A model generated the notes under the pieces. It was not told the DNA's origin. It ran no database searches and worked only from the letters and a program-made list of their open reading frames with translations. A stretch of DNA of 64,000 nucleotides from Bacteroidales bacterium (GTDB lineage Bacteria > Bacteroidota > Bacteroidia > Bacteroidales > UBA932). Below, in pieces: positions 34,603 to 42,881 of the stretch. The number at the start of each line of letters is the position of its first letter. Positions within the stretch are counted from its first letter, which is position 1. The position numbers and the translations under genes are program-made. The stretch spans positions 216,299 through 280,298 of the forward strand of contig JAFUGJ010000036.1 in the NCBI GenBank assembly GCA_017469425.1, in the 5' to 3' direction.

Positions 34603-36165
34603 ATGAGCATACAACAGGAAAAAATCAAGGCTTTGGTTGAGCGAAGGGCCAAGGCACGGCTCGGAGGCGGCGAAAAAAGGATTGCCGCCCAGCACGAAAA
34701 AGGCAAGCTTACGGCCAGGGAGCGTCTCGCCCTGCTGCTCGACGAAGGCAGTTTTGAAGAATTCGACATGTTCGTGCAGCACCGCTGCACCAACTTCGGG
34801 ATGGACAAGTCGCACCCCGACGGCGACGGCGTAGTAACCGGGCAGGGCACCATCGACGGACGCCCCGTCTTTGTATATGCACAGGATTTCACCGTAAGCG
34901 GAGGCTCGCTCAGCAAGACCATGAGCGAAAAAATATGCAAGGTAATGGACATGGCCATGAGAGCCGGGGCGCCCATGATAGGGCTTAACGACTCCGGCGG
35001 AGCCCGCATCCAGGAAGGCATCGACTCCCTTGCCGGATATGGCGAGATATTCGAACGCAACATACTTGCGAGCGGCGTGATTCCCCAGATTTCCGGAATC
35101 TTCGGCCCCTGCGCCGGAGGAGCCGTATATTCTCCCGCCCTCACCGACTTCACCCTCATGGTGAAGAACACTTCCTACATGTTCCTCACAGGCCCTGCCG
35201 TGGTGAAGAGCGTAACCGGAGAGGATGTCGACCAGGAATCCCTCGGCGGAGCCAGCGTCCACGCCAGCAAGAGCGGCGTGGCAGACTTTGCAGCCGAAGA
35301 CGAGAACGACGGCATCGCCACCATCAAGAGGCTGCTGAGCTTCATTCCGCAGAACAACATGGAAACAGCCCCTTTCCGCCCTACCTCCGACCCGGTGAAC
35401 CGTATGGACGACACCCTCAACGAAATCATCCCCGACAGCCCCAACAAGGCATACGACATGTACAATGTCATTGCGAGCCTGGCGGACGACGGCGACTTCT
35501 TTGAAGTGCACCGCGATTTTGCAAAGAATATCATAGTAGGATTCGCCCATTTCGGCGGACGCAGCGTGGGCATCGTGGCGAACCAGCCCAAGGTGCTTGC
35601 AGGCGTGCTGGACATCAATGCCTCTCGCAAGGCTGCCCGTTTCGTACGCTTCTGCGATGCTTTCAACATCCCCCTGGTCACCCTTGTGGATGTGCCGGGC
35701 TTCCTTCCCGGAACCCAGCAGGAGTACGGCGCGGTCATCAGCAATGGCGCCAAGCTCCTCTATGCCTACGGCGAAGCCACCGTTCCCAAGGTTACGGTGA
35801 CACTCCGCAAAGCTTATGGAGGAGCCCATATCGTAATGAGCTGCAAGCAGCTGCGCGGCGACATCAACTACGCCTGGCCGACCGCACAGATTGCGGTGAT
35901 GGGTGCCGACGGAGCCGTGAATGTGCTTTATGGCAAGGAAATCAAGGCGGAAACCGACCCCGCAAAACAGGCGGAAGTCCGCGCTGCCAAGAAGGCCGAA
36001 TATGAAGAGCTCTTCAACAATCCTTACCAGGCGGCCCAGAAGGGATACATCGAGGATGTAATCGAGCCCCGCAACACGCGTTTCCGCATAATCCGTGCGC
36101 TTGAGAGCCTGCAGGGAAAACGCCAGGAACTCCCCGCAAAGAAACACGACAATCTTCCACTGTAG
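34603..36165 (+). CDS. mmdA: Methylmalonyl-CoA decarboxylase alpha / carboxyltransferase subunit
   Basis: 520 aa. Transfers CO2 from (S)-methylmalonyl-CoA to biotin on the carrier subunit, giving propionyl-CoA. Carboxyltransferase motifs: [20 protein letters not shown] (about residues 128-147), [16 protein letters not shown] (acyl-CoA oxyanion hole, about 168-183), [14 protein letters not shown] (about 364-377) and [16 protein letters not shown]. The first in-frame ATG (MSIQQEK) is used; a TTG 6 nt upstream is possible. It heads an A-G-biotin carrier-B operon, which points to the Na+-pumping decarboxylase rather than a stand-alone propionyl-CoA carboxylase. Confidence 0.93.
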   Translation: MSIQQEKIKALVERRAKARLGGGEKRIAAQHEKGKLTARERLALLLDEGSFEEFDMFVQHRCTNFGMDKSHPDGDGVVTGQGTIDGRPVFVYAQDFTVSGGSLSKTMSEKICKVMDMAMRAGAPMIGLNDSGGARIQEGIDSLAGYGEIFERNILASGVIPQISGIFGPCAGGAVYSPALTDFTLMVKNTSYMFLTGPAVVKSVTGEDVDQESLGGASVHASKSGVADFAAEDENDGIATIKRLLSFIPQNNMETAPFRPTSDPVNRMDDTLNEIIPDSPNKAYDMYNVIASLADDGDFFEVHRDFAKNIIVGFAHFGGRSVGIVANQPKVLAGVLDINASRKAARFVRFCDAFNIPLVTLVDVPGFLPGTQQEYGAVISNGAKLLYAYGEATVPKVTVTLRKAYGGAHIVMSCKQLRGDINYAWPTAQIAVMGADGAVNVLYGKEIKAETDPAKQAEVRAAKKAEYEELFNNPYQAAQKGYIEDVIEPRNTRFRIIRALESLQGKRQELPAKKHDNLPL

Positions 36166-36166
36166 C

Positions 36167-36577
36167 ATGATTATGTTCACACTTCTGGAAATGACTGCCT
36201 CCGCGCAGAAAATGGCCGAGACCGATCCGCACGGGCTGATTCTGGCCCTGATAGCGGTTGCAACGGTGTTCTCGGCCCTGGTTGTGCTGTACTTCGTATA
36301 CAGCCTCATCGGCAGGCTTTCCACCCGCCAGGCCGGACCTTCCAAAGCCGAATCAAGGAAGAAAAAGGCCGGGCCGGATGACGACACAGCCGCCGCAATA
36401 GCAATGGCGCTGGAAGCCGAACTCGGAGGCGGGGTGAATGCAGCCATCGCCATGGCCCTCCACCTGCACCTGAGCAGTGCCGTCCACGATGTGGAGTCCG
36501 GCATCATCACCATAGCACCCCGGCAGAGCGCATGGGGCGCAGCATCGTTAAACTTCAGAAAAAGTCCAAAGAAATGA
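36167..36577 (+). CDS. OadG-like small membrane subunit of the decarboxylase
   Basis: 136 aa. One N-terminal membrane helix (ILALIAVATVFSALVVLYFVY, about residues 24-44) and a charged, Ala-rich tail; the family anchors the soluble carboxyltransferase to the pump. Longer than the classic about 80 aa gamma subunit; the extra C-terminal part repeats AIAMAL twice (AAIAMALEAELGGG and AAIAMALHLH). It starts 1 nt after mmdA and its TGA overlaps the next ATG. Confidence 0.85.
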   Translation: MIMFTLLEMTASAQKMAETDPHGLILALIAVATVFSALVVLYFVYSLIGRLSTRQAGPSKAESRKKKAGPDDDTAAAIAMALEAELGGGVNAAIAMALHLHLSSAVHDVESGIITIAPRQSAWGAASLNFRKSPKK

Positions 36578-37026
36578 GCCAGTACAAATTCAAAATCAAC
36601 GGTAAGGAATACGATGTTACCGTAAATACGATAGAAGGAAAGAATGCGTCAGTCACTGTAAACGGCGTAGATTACAATGTTGAACTTGAAGCCGGAGCAG
36701 CACCGGCCGTTGCGCAGGGCGCTACCCCTCCCAGCCCGAAAGCGGCAGCGGCTCCGGGAGCAAGCCCTCAGCCTGCTCCTTCAGCCGGCACCCCTGCTGC
36801 ATCCAAGGGCGCGGGCAAGAAGATTACTTCGCCTCTTCCCGGCGTAATCATAGATGTATGCGTAAAAGAAGGAGACAGCGTGAAACGCGGGCAGAAGATT
36901 GCCGTTATCGAAGCCATGAAGATGGAAAACGACATCCTGGCCGAAAGTGACGGTACGGTTACGGCGATTTATGTAAAAAAGACGGATTCCGTGCTTGAAG
37001 GAGCCGACATTGCCAGCATCGCATAA
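36574..37026 (+). CDS. Biotin carboxyl carrier subunit of the decarboxylase
   Basis: 150 aa. An N-terminal small beta domain (YKFKINGKEYDVTVN), a flexible Ala/Pro linker (about residues 45-80) and a biotinyl domain with SPLPGVIIDVCVKEGD and EAMKMEN (biotinylated Lys116). It carries CO2 between the carboxyltransferase and the membrane subunit. ATGA overlap with the OadG gene; the beta subunit follows after 3 nt. Confidence 0.95.
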   Translation: MSQYKFKINGKEYDVTVNTIEGKNASVTVNGVDYNVELEAGAAPAVAQGATPPSPKAAAAPGASPQPAPSAGTPAASKGAGKKITSPLPGVIIDVCVKEGDSVKRGQKIAVIEAMKMENDILAESDGTVTAIYVKKTDSVLEGADIASIA

Positions 37027-37029
37027 AGA

Positions 37030-38172
37030 ATGGAAACCATTATCGACAGCCTCCTGCAATTCTGGAGTTTCACAGGTTTTGCAAACTGCACCTGGCAGCA
37101 TCTGGTGATGATTTGCATTGGCCTGGTGTTCATATATCTCGGCATCAAGAAGCACTGGGAGCCCCTGCTTCTCGTACCCATAGGGTTCGGTATCGTCATA
37201 GGCAACATCCCGGTCCTCGCGGGCCTGCAGGTCAGTATTTATGAGCAGAACTCCGTGCTCAACATACTATACCAGGGAGTAAGGATGGGATGGTATCCGC
37301 CCCTCATCTTCCTCGGCATCGGCGCCATGACGGATTTCAGCGCCCTCATTTCCCAGCCGAGACTGGTGTTGATTGGCGCAGCCGCGCAGATGGGCATATT
37401 CGGAGCATACCTGCTCGCACTCCTGCTCGGCTTCACCCCTAACGAGGCCGGTGCCATCGGCATCATCGGAGGCGCAGACGGCCCCACCGCCATCTTCCTC
37501 AGCGGCAAACTCGCACCCGAACTCATGGGAGCGATAGCGGTTTCGGCTTATTCCTACATGGCCCTGGTACCCGTAATCCAGAAGCCCATAATGCTTCTTC
37601 TCACCTCCAAGAAAGAAAGGCTCATCCGCATGGCCAAGCCCCGTGCCGTAAGCCAGAAGGAGAAGATAATATTCCCCATTGTAGGATTCATCTGCACCGC
37701 ATTCATCGTGCCTTCCGGACTTCCCCTGCTGGGCATGCTCTTCTTCGGCAACCTTCTCAAGGAATCCGGCGTTACCCGCCGTCTTGCCGAAACCGCACGA
37801 GGGCCGCTCATCGATGTCGTTACCACCCTCATCGGGCTCACCGTAGGAGCCTCCACCCAGGCAGATGTATTCCTCAACGCGCGTTCGGTCAAGATTTTCG
37901 GTCTCGGACTCATTTCATTCATCATCGCCACGATATGCGGAGTTTGCTTCGTAAAAATCATGAACCTCTTCTGCAAGGAAGGTCACAAAATCAACCCGCT
38001 TATAGGAAATGCAGGCGTGTCCGCAGTGCCCGACAGTGCACGCGTCAGTGAAACCGTAGGACTCGAAGCAGACCCGTCCAATCACCTGCTGATGCACGCC
38101 ATGGCGCCGAATGTTGCCGGAGTCATCGGCTCAGCCGTCGCCGCAGGTATCCTGCTGGGATTTCTCGGATAA
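37030..38172 (+). CDS. Na+-pumping decarboxylase beta subunit (OadB/MmdB family)
   Basis: 380 aa, about nine to eleven membrane helices. It releases CO2 from carboxybiotin and drives Na+ out. Family motifs: LIFLGIGAMTDFSALI (about residues 94-109, the conserved Asp), GIIGGADGPTAIFLS (about 147-161) and VGASTQADVFLN (about 277-288), followed by the GNAGVSAVPDSARV block (about 326-339). Ends just before a strong terminator. With fumarate reduction and methylmalonyl-CoA steps elsewhere, this completes the succinate to propionate route. Confidence 0.95.
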   Translation: METIIDSLLQFWSFTGFANCTWQHLVMICIGLVFIYLGIKKHWEPLLLVPIGFGIVIGNIPVLAGLQVSIYEQNSVLNILYQGVRMGWYPPLIFLGIGAMTDFSALISQPRLVLIGAAAQMGIFGAYLLALLLGFTPNEAGAIGIIGGADGPTAIFLSGKLAPELMGAIAVSAYSYMALVPVIQKPIMLLLTSKKERLIRMAKPRAVSQKEKIIFPIVGFICTAFIVPSGLPLLGMLFFGNLLKESGVTRRLAETARGPLIDVVTTLIGLTVGASTQADVFLNARSVKIFGLGLISFIIATICGVCFVKIMNLFCKEGHKINPLIGNAGVSAVPDSARVSETVGLEADPSNHLLMHAMAPNVAGVIGSAVAAGILLGFLG

Positions 38173-38177
38173 ACACA

Positions 38178-38208
38178 AAAAAAGAGACCTTCGCGGTCTC
38201 TTTTTTTG
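38178..38208. terminator. Bidirectional terminator between oadB and tmRNA
   Basis: AAAAGAGACC/GGTCTCTTTT stem with a short TCGC loop region, with A-run and T-run on either side. It closes the decarboxylase operon (plus) and the tmRNA (minus). Confidence 0.9.
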
Positions 38209-38601
38209 TGGAGGTGAGCGGGCTCGAACCGCTGTCCAAACAAAGTCCCAAAAGGCTTTCTACACGCTTATCCGTCCTTTGATTGTCGGCGGCATCCTGC
38301 CGGAAGGCGGGCCGGGTGACGCTTATCCCCTGGGTCTTGGCGCGGTTTAAGGGAGTCGCCGCGTGCATCCGTCTTGAATTATACCCCTTGCTCCGGACAT
38401 AGACGGCCTAAAGCCGGAGGGATACTCGTCGGCGGCGCAACCTTGGCGTCCCGATTAAGCTAATCCGCTTGGCAGATTAGGCAGCGAGTGCATAGTTGCT
38501 GTTGCCAGCTAATTTTTGTCGGTTGAGATTTACGGGCCAGCCTCCGAAAGCCCGGCGTGCTTACCTCCCGCGATCAGTGCTGTCAAAACCAAAACACCCC
38601 C
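38209..38601 (-). ncRNA. ssrA: Transfer-messenger RNA (tmRNA)
   Basis: About 393 nt, minus strand. The ends GGGGGTG and CACCTCC form the acceptor stem (one G-T), with the T-arm TTCGAGC before the 3' end; discriminator A, CCA not encoded. The tag reading frame (38477-38509) codes AGNSNYALAA followed by TAA, where the first Ala is the resume codon GCT. It rescues stalled ribosomes with SmpB and marks the chain for proteolysis. No TAnnTTTG box is seen just upstream; tRNA-Ser lies 40 nt before with a terminator-like hairpin between. Confidence 0.95.
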
Positions 38602-38614
38602 GGGTGGTAAAAAT

Positions 38615-38634
38615 GCCGCACTTTCCAGTGCAGC
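38615..38634 (-). terminator. Terminator-like hairpin between tRNA-Ser and tmRNA
   Basis: GCTGCACT/AGTGCGGC (8 pairs, one T-G) around a GGAA loop, followed on the minus strand by ATTTTTA. It may end the tRNA-Ser transcript or only slow polymerase. Confidence 0.6.
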
Positions 38635-38641
38635 ATTCCGG

Positions 38642-38729
38642 CGGAAAGACAGGGATTCGAACCCTGGAGCCGCTTTGGGCGGCCACGCGCTTTCCAGACG
38701 CGCCTCTTCAGCCACTCGAGCATCTTTCC
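38642..38729 (-). tRNA. tRNA-Ser (anticodon GGA)
   Basis: 88 nt. Acceptor GGAAAGA/TCTTTCC, long variable arm (GTGGCCGCCCAAAGCGGCT) as in serine tRNAs, anticodon loop CTGGAAA giving GGA, T-loop TTCGAAT, discriminator G. CCA is not encoded. Confidence 0.95.
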
Positions 38730-38740
38730 TGATAGGACTG

Positions 38741-38748
38741 CAAATATA
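38741..38748 (-). promoter_or_regulatory. TAnnTTTG -7 box for tRNA-Ser
   Basis: TATATTTG on the minus strand, 11 nt before the tRNA, the same spacing as for tRNA-Arg and one nt less than for tRNA-Pro in this window. Confidence 0.6.
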
Positions 38749-38790
38749 CGGATTTTTTTTAAAACATAGCACAAGGCCAAAAAATAATGA

Positions 38791-38814
38791 GGGCCTCCCC
38801 TGACGGGAAGGCCC
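38791..38814 (-). terminator. Terminator after the repeat lipoprotein gene
   Basis: GGGCC-TTCCC / GGGGA-GGCCC stem with loop GTCA, followed on the minus strand by a T-rich run. It closes the long holA-to-lipoprotein operon. Confidence 0.8.
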
Positions 38815-38832
38815 CCTTTAAGTCATAAAGGC

Positions 38833-39807
38833 TTACTGCTTGGGGGTGTAGTGGAACACCACCTTGCAAGTCTTGACTTTACCGTTGACATCACCTATGG
38901 TAATGTCGAACTTATGGTCGCTGTTGCCTGCATCGACGACATCGTCCTTGATGAACTCGGCAAGCTTGGACAAATCTATCGTTGCACTGGTCTTGCCCTT
39001 GAGTTTGTCGCCGGTGGCAATCCCGAACAGCGTGGCAAGCCTGTCGACAGTCTGGGCATCCTCGATGAGGTCGAGGCTCACTCCGCTTGCGGTTGGCGTA
39101 GTGACATACTTGTTGAGCGTACTGACCAAAGCCTTGGAATTGGTGGATACATAAATGACGGCAGTTTCAATTCCTCCGGGAACATCCACGGCGATGGCGG
39201 CGCTGATGGCTCCTCCGCCATTGATTTCCACAGGGTCGAAATTGGCATTGCCCTTCCAGGTAAATTCAGGACCCGAAGTATAGTGGAAACTCACTGTCCG
39301 CTCAAGCTTGTTGTCCTCCTTGTCAACGAGGGAAACAAGAATTGAAATGGTGGAATTGTTGCTCAGTTCCTGGTTTTTGAGCAGGTCGTCCAGCAGGGCC
39401 TTGAAGTTGGCAACGACAGCGGTAGCGCCGCTCAGATTGCTCACGGTGAACATCTTGAGCCCGATCAGGTAGGATGCCGAAGTATTGTCCTCGATGGCGT
39501 CGAGAATGGGGGTTTTGTCATTGTTGCCTGTGCGATTGGCGCTGGTGCTGATGTGCTGCTTCACAACTCCAAGAAGGTCCGGCGGAAGGGTCGTGAATTT
39601 AAGCGTAAAGGACCGGATACCCTCCGGCACGGTGAAAGCGATGTTCGCATCCATCGTGGTGGTGATTTCCTGTTTGGAAAAATCAGAGTTTGCTTCCCAG
39701 CTGACACTGGGCTTGGAGCTGGGGGTGTCTTTCTTGTCTTTCTTGCAGGATGTGCCTGCTGCAAGCAGCAGGGCTATTCCTGCAAAGACCAATGCAATTT
39801 TTTTCAT
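38833..39807 (-). CDS. Two-repeat lipoprotein of unknown function
   Basis: 324 aa. Lipoprotein signal (MKKIALVFAGIALLLAAGTSC, Cys21) then Lys/Asp-rich spacer. The rest is two copies of one domain, about residues 34-170 and 185-320: each opens with a W-x-(A/G)-N-x-x-F block (SVSWEANSDF and EFTWKGNANF), continues with VPEGI or VPGGI followed by a beta strand, and ends in a strand with FHYT (VSFHYTSG and VVFHYTPK). Beta-sandwich repeats of a surface lipoprotein are likely. No family recognised. It starts 3 nt after hpf, an odd partner. Confidence 0.75.
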   Translation of the reverse strand: MKKIALVFAGIALLLAAGTSCKKDKKDTPSSKPSVSWEANSDFSKQEITTTMDANIAFTVPEGIRSFTLKFTTLPPDLLGVVKQHISTSANRTGNNDKTPILDAIEDNTSASYLIGLKMFTVSNLSGATAVVANFKALLDDLLKNQELSNNSTISILVSLVDKEDNKLERTVSFHYTSGPEFTWKGNANFDPVEINGGGAISAAIAVDVPGGIETAVIYVSTNSKALVSTLNKYVTTPTASGVSLDLIEDAQTVDRLATLFGIATGDKLKGKTSATIDLSKLAEFIKDDVVDAGNSDHKFDITIGDVNGKVKTCKVVFHYTPKQ

Positions 39808-39810
39808 GTC

Positions 39811-40107
39811 TTAAATATCGTATGTTTTTTCTTTCTTGCGGGTGAGTTTTTCCTTCATGGCGTCAACGCAATCGGTGATGGCCTGCTCGAAGGAATGGGA
39901 GTTGCGTTCGATGATGAGGTCGTCGCCTGGCACATGCATCTGGATTTTTGCCTGTTTGTTGTCGGGTTCGGAGAGCAGTGACAGAGTCACTTCGGCCGTG
40001 TCGGCTGCACCTTTGAAGAACTTGTCCAGTTTGGATACTTTCTTTTCGACATATTCGACCAGCTTCTGGTCGGCATCGAACTTCAGGGTTTTGATTTTAA
40101 TCTCCAT
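39811..40107 (-). CDS. hpf: Ribosome hibernation-promoting factor (short HPF/RaiA)
   Basis: 98 aa, short form. It binds the 30S decoding region and silences ribosomes in slow growth. Seen: KFDADQKLVEYVEKKVSKLDKFF (helix 1 with conserved L and K), ADTAEVTLSLL strand, KIQMHVPGDDLIIERNSHSFEQAITDCVDAM (second helix). Its start lies 11 bp inside the recombinase gene. No long-form dimerisation tail. Confidence 0.93.
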   Translation of the reverse strand: MEIKIKTLKFDADQKLVEYVEKKVSKLDKFFKGAADTAEVTLSLLSEPDNKQAKIQMHVPGDDLIIERNSHSFEQAITDCVDAMKEKLTRKKEKTYDI

Positions 40108-41050
40108 AATTACCTCCGTTTTTATTTGCCCTCGGATGGGCGTTCATATACACTTTCTTGAGCCTTTCTATGGTGCTGTGCGTATAAACCTGCGTTGCGG
40201 CAAGCGAGGAATGCCCGAGCATCTCCTTGATGGAATTCAGGTCCGTTCCCCCGTCCAGCAGTTCGCTTGCAATGGTGTGCCTGAGCACATGGGGTGACTT
40301 GCGTCCGGTAAATCCTTCCGCCTCGGAGAGTTCCTTTTTCACCGCCCTGTCCACGAAAACGGTATAGAGCCGTTTTCCGGAGGGAGTTCTGAGCAGGGGC
40401 TCTTCTGCGCCGGCGGGGCCCAGCATATAGTCGGCTGCCTTCAAATATAGTGAAATTTCGTCACATAGTGAAGATGTCAGCGGAATTTCGCGCATCTTGT
40501 CACCTTTCCCCAGGACGGACAGCGTATGCCTTGCCAGATTTAAAGAACGAATATTCAGAGAAATCAGCTCGCTGCGCCGCACGCCGGTACCGTAAAGGAC
40601 GGACACAATCAAGCGTCTCAACCTTCTTTCGTACAGCTCGAGCGCCGTCTTGTCGCCCGGAGGAAGACTGAGCAGGAAATCCAGGTTCAGGGCGTCGGCA
40701 TCCGGAGCGGTAGAGCTGAAATAGGCTTTCATCGCATCTTCCCTGTAGAACGACGGCAGACGCTTTTCCTGCTTGGGGCGGCGTACCAGATGAACGGGGT
40801 TCGATTCGAGTTCCCCTTTCTTCATAAGGAATTTGCAGTAACTGCTGAGCACGCTGAGATGCATCCCCACGGTGCGGGCGCTCATCTTCTCCATATCCAG
40901 CAGCTGCACTTCGTAGTTGCGCACTCCCGTCGGTGTAAGGGCCTCGCCGCTTGCCTCGAACCTTTCCAGTACTTCGCGGTAAAGGTCGAGCGTACGGGGA
41001 GAATACCTGCGAATGCCGCCCGCATATTCTATGAAAGCATCTATTTGCAC
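40097..41050 (-). CDS. Tyrosine recombinase (XerC/XerD type)
   Basis: 317 aa. SAM-like N-terminal core-binding domain (about residues 1-100) and catalytic domain with GVRRSELISLNI (first Arg, about 176), KSPHVLRHTIASELLDGG (His-x-x-Arg, about 258), LGHSSLAATQVYTH (His and the nucleophilic Tyr). Probably the chromosomal dimer-resolving Xer enzyme: it sits among housekeeping genes (CCA transferase, hpf) in a tight operon, not beside mobile DNA. XerC versus XerD cannot be decided. Confidence 0.9.
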   Translation of the reverse strand: MQIDAFIEYAGGIRRYSPRTLDLYREVLERFEASGEALTPTGVRNYEVQLLDMEKMSARTVGMHLSVLSSYCKFLMKKGELESNPVHLVRRPKQEKRLPSFYREDAMKAYFSSTAPDADALNLDFLLSLPPGDKTALELYERRLRRLIVSVLYGTGVRRSELISLNIRSLNLARHTLSVLGKGDKMREIPLTSSLCDEISLYLKAADYMLGPAGAEEPLLRTPSGKRLYTVFVDRAVKKELSEAEGFTGRKSPHVLRHTIASELLDGGTDLNSIKEMLGHSSLAATQVYTHSTIERLKKVYMNAHPRANKNGGNYGD

Positions 41051-42477
41051 GGTGTCAGCCCAAGTTCGGCGGCTTTCCTGCGCATCAGCGCATCGGCCTC
41101 CTCGAAATTATTGCCAATCTCCCCTTCCAGGATGGCCTCTTTAACATATTCTTTGATTTGGCCAATGGTATTGCAGGGTTCGATGCCATACAGTTCCATT
41201 ATATAGTCGCCCGTTATGGGATTCTTGAAGTTTCGTATGGCATCTTTTTCCTCCACCTCCACCAATTTGCGCTTCACCAACTCGAAGTTCGCCTTGATGC
41301 GGGCTACCTTCGCGGGATTCTTGGAAGTGATGTCGGCCCCTGCGAGGGTCATGAGGTCGTCGATGTCGTCGCCCGCATCGAAAAGCAGCCTGCGCACGGC
41401 GGAATCGGTCACCTCGTCGTCCACCAGGGCGATGGGTCTCATGTGGAGCCAGACGAGTTTCTTTACATATTTGAGCTTGTCGTCGAGCGGCAGTTTCAGC
41501 GCGGCGAAAATCCTGGGCACCATACGGGAACCCACCAGGTCATGACCATGGAAAGTCCAGCCCAGCTGGGGGTCATAGCGCTTTACGGCAGCCTTGCCTA
41601 TGTCGTGTAGCAGGGCCGCCCACCGCAGCCAGAGATTGGGCGATGCCGCCGCCACATTGTCCAGCACCGCAAGGGTATGGGAGAAATTGTCCTTGTGCCC
41701 CCTTCCGTCGATGGTTTCCACTCCCTTAAGCGCCTCAAGCTGAGGGAGAATGTAATGCAGGAGCCCGGCTTCGTCCATGAGGCGGAATGCCATGGAAGGC
41801 CTGTCGCACAGGAGCATCTTGTTGAGTTCTTCGGCTATCCTTTCGCGCGAAAGTATGCCAAGCCTGTCAGCCATCCTGCGCATGGAATCCATCGATTCGG
41901 GTACTATGCTGAACTTGAAATCCGGGGTGCTCAGCCTGGTGGCGAAACGCACGGCGCGAAGCATGCGGAGAGGGTCGTCGGAGTAAGTGGTGTCCGGCTC
42001 CAAAGGGGTGCGGATGATGCCAGCCGCAAGGTCCCTGATGCCGCCGAAAGGATCGACCAGGGCTCCGAAATCATCGGGATTGAGGGAGAAAGCCATGGCG
42101 TTGATGGTGAAGTCGCGGCGCAGCTGGTCGTCTTCCAGGGTACCGTTCTCCACTATCGGCTTGCGCGATTCGCGTCGGTACGACTCCTTGCGGGCGCCTA
42201 CAAACTCGATTTCATCGCCTTCGAAAAGCAGCATCGCCGTTCCGAAATTCTTGAAATACGAAACATAGCTGCCGGTAGCCTCCCCCACCGCGCGGGCGAA
42301 ATCGATTCCGCTTCCTTCTACCACTATGTCAATGTCGTTCGACTCCCTTCCCAGAAAACAGTCGCGCACATAGCCTCCGATGGCAAATGCACGCACTCCC
42401 CTCTCGAGGGCCACCCGGCTCACGATTCGGAATATCTCCTTGTTTACATATTCTTCCGTTATGGTTGCGCTGCTCAT
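41041..42477 (-). CDS. CCA tRNA nucleotidyltransferase / poly(A) polymerase family, with HD domain
   Basis: 478 aa. Class II nucleotidyltransferase: GGYVRDCFLGRESNDIDIVVEG (active-site DxD, about residues 34-55), RRDFTINAMAF (about 129-139) and DPLRMLRAVRFA. An HD hydrolase domain follows (LHDIGKAAVKRY, about 297-308). Since none of the tRNA genes in the window except tRNA-Pro encodes CCA, a CCA-adding enzyme is needed, and this is the candidate. It overlaps the recombinase by 10 bp and the HsdR_N gene by 4 bp. Confidence 0.92.
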   Translation of the reverse strand: MSSATITEEYVNKEIFRIVSRVALERGVRAFAIGGYVRDCFLGRESNDIDIVVEGSGIDFARAVGEATGSYVSYFKNFGTAMLLFEGDEIEFVGARKESYRRESRKPIVENGTLEDDQLRRDFTINAMAFSLNPDDFGALVDPFGGIRDLAAGIIRTPLEPDTTYSDDPLRMLRAVRFATRLSTPDFKFSIVPESMDSMRRMADRLGILSRERIAEELNKMLLCDRPSMAFRLMDEAGLLHYILPQLEALKGVETIDGRGHKDNFSHTLAVLDNVAAASPNLWLRWAALLHDIGKAAVKRYDPQLGWTFHGHDLVGSRMVPRIFAALKLPLDDKLKYVKKLVWLHMRPIALVDDEVTDSAVRRLLFDAGDDIDDLMTLAGADITSKNPAKVARIKANFELVKRKLVEVEEKDAIRNFKNPITGDYIMELYGIEPCNTIGQIKEYVKEAILEGEIGNNFEEADALMRRKAAELGLTPCK

Positions 42478-42881
42478 CTTCCGTTCATCTCACTATATGT
42501 GGGGAAATGGTCCAGCGGCCTGAACGCTTCCCCTTCTTTTACATATATAAAAGTGCCGCCTCCGTTGGTGAGGAAAATGTACTTCACCCCAAGCACCGAA
42601 TAGTACCGGAGTGCCTGCCCGGCCACTTCGGCATCAATTTGTACATCCGGCCTCTTGCACTCGACTACCGCAAGCGGAGCGGCGGTGCCGGAATATACTA
42701 CGATGTCGGCCCTCCAGGGCTTGTGAGCGGACTTCATCTGCACCTCGCTCATCATCAGCCCCCGCGGCACTCCGCCTTTTTCGAGAAGCTGCGCTATGAA
42801 CCATTGCCTCACCTTCTCTTCGGGAGTGGCGGCAACGGCCTTGCGGCGCAAAGGATCGTAGTATTTTTCAGCCTCAGGCAT
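42474..42881 (-). CDS. HsdR_N-domain PD-(D/E)xK nuclease-like protein
   Basis: 135 aa. RADIVVYSG followed by APLAVVECKRPD (about residues 58-79) is the D...ExK core of the type I restriction HsdR N-terminal domain; no helicase part is attached. Such single-domain proteins occur next to holA in Bacteroidales and are not part of a full restriction system. It overlaps holA by 8 bp and the CCA gene by 4 bp. A role in DNA processing is a guess from the fold. Confidence 0.82.
   Translation of the reverse strand: MPEAEKYYDPLRRKAVAATPEEKVRQWFIAQLLEKGGVPRGLMMSEVQMKSAHKPWRADIVVYSGTAAPLAVVECKRPDVQIDAEVAGQALRYYSVLGVKYIFLTNGGGTFIYVKEGEAFRPLDHFPTYSEMNGR

Noticed and set aside
34474-36513. 679-codon minus-strand frame over mmdA
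   Set aside because: Antisense shadow of the carboxyltransferase gene, no motif, overlaps the recF start region.
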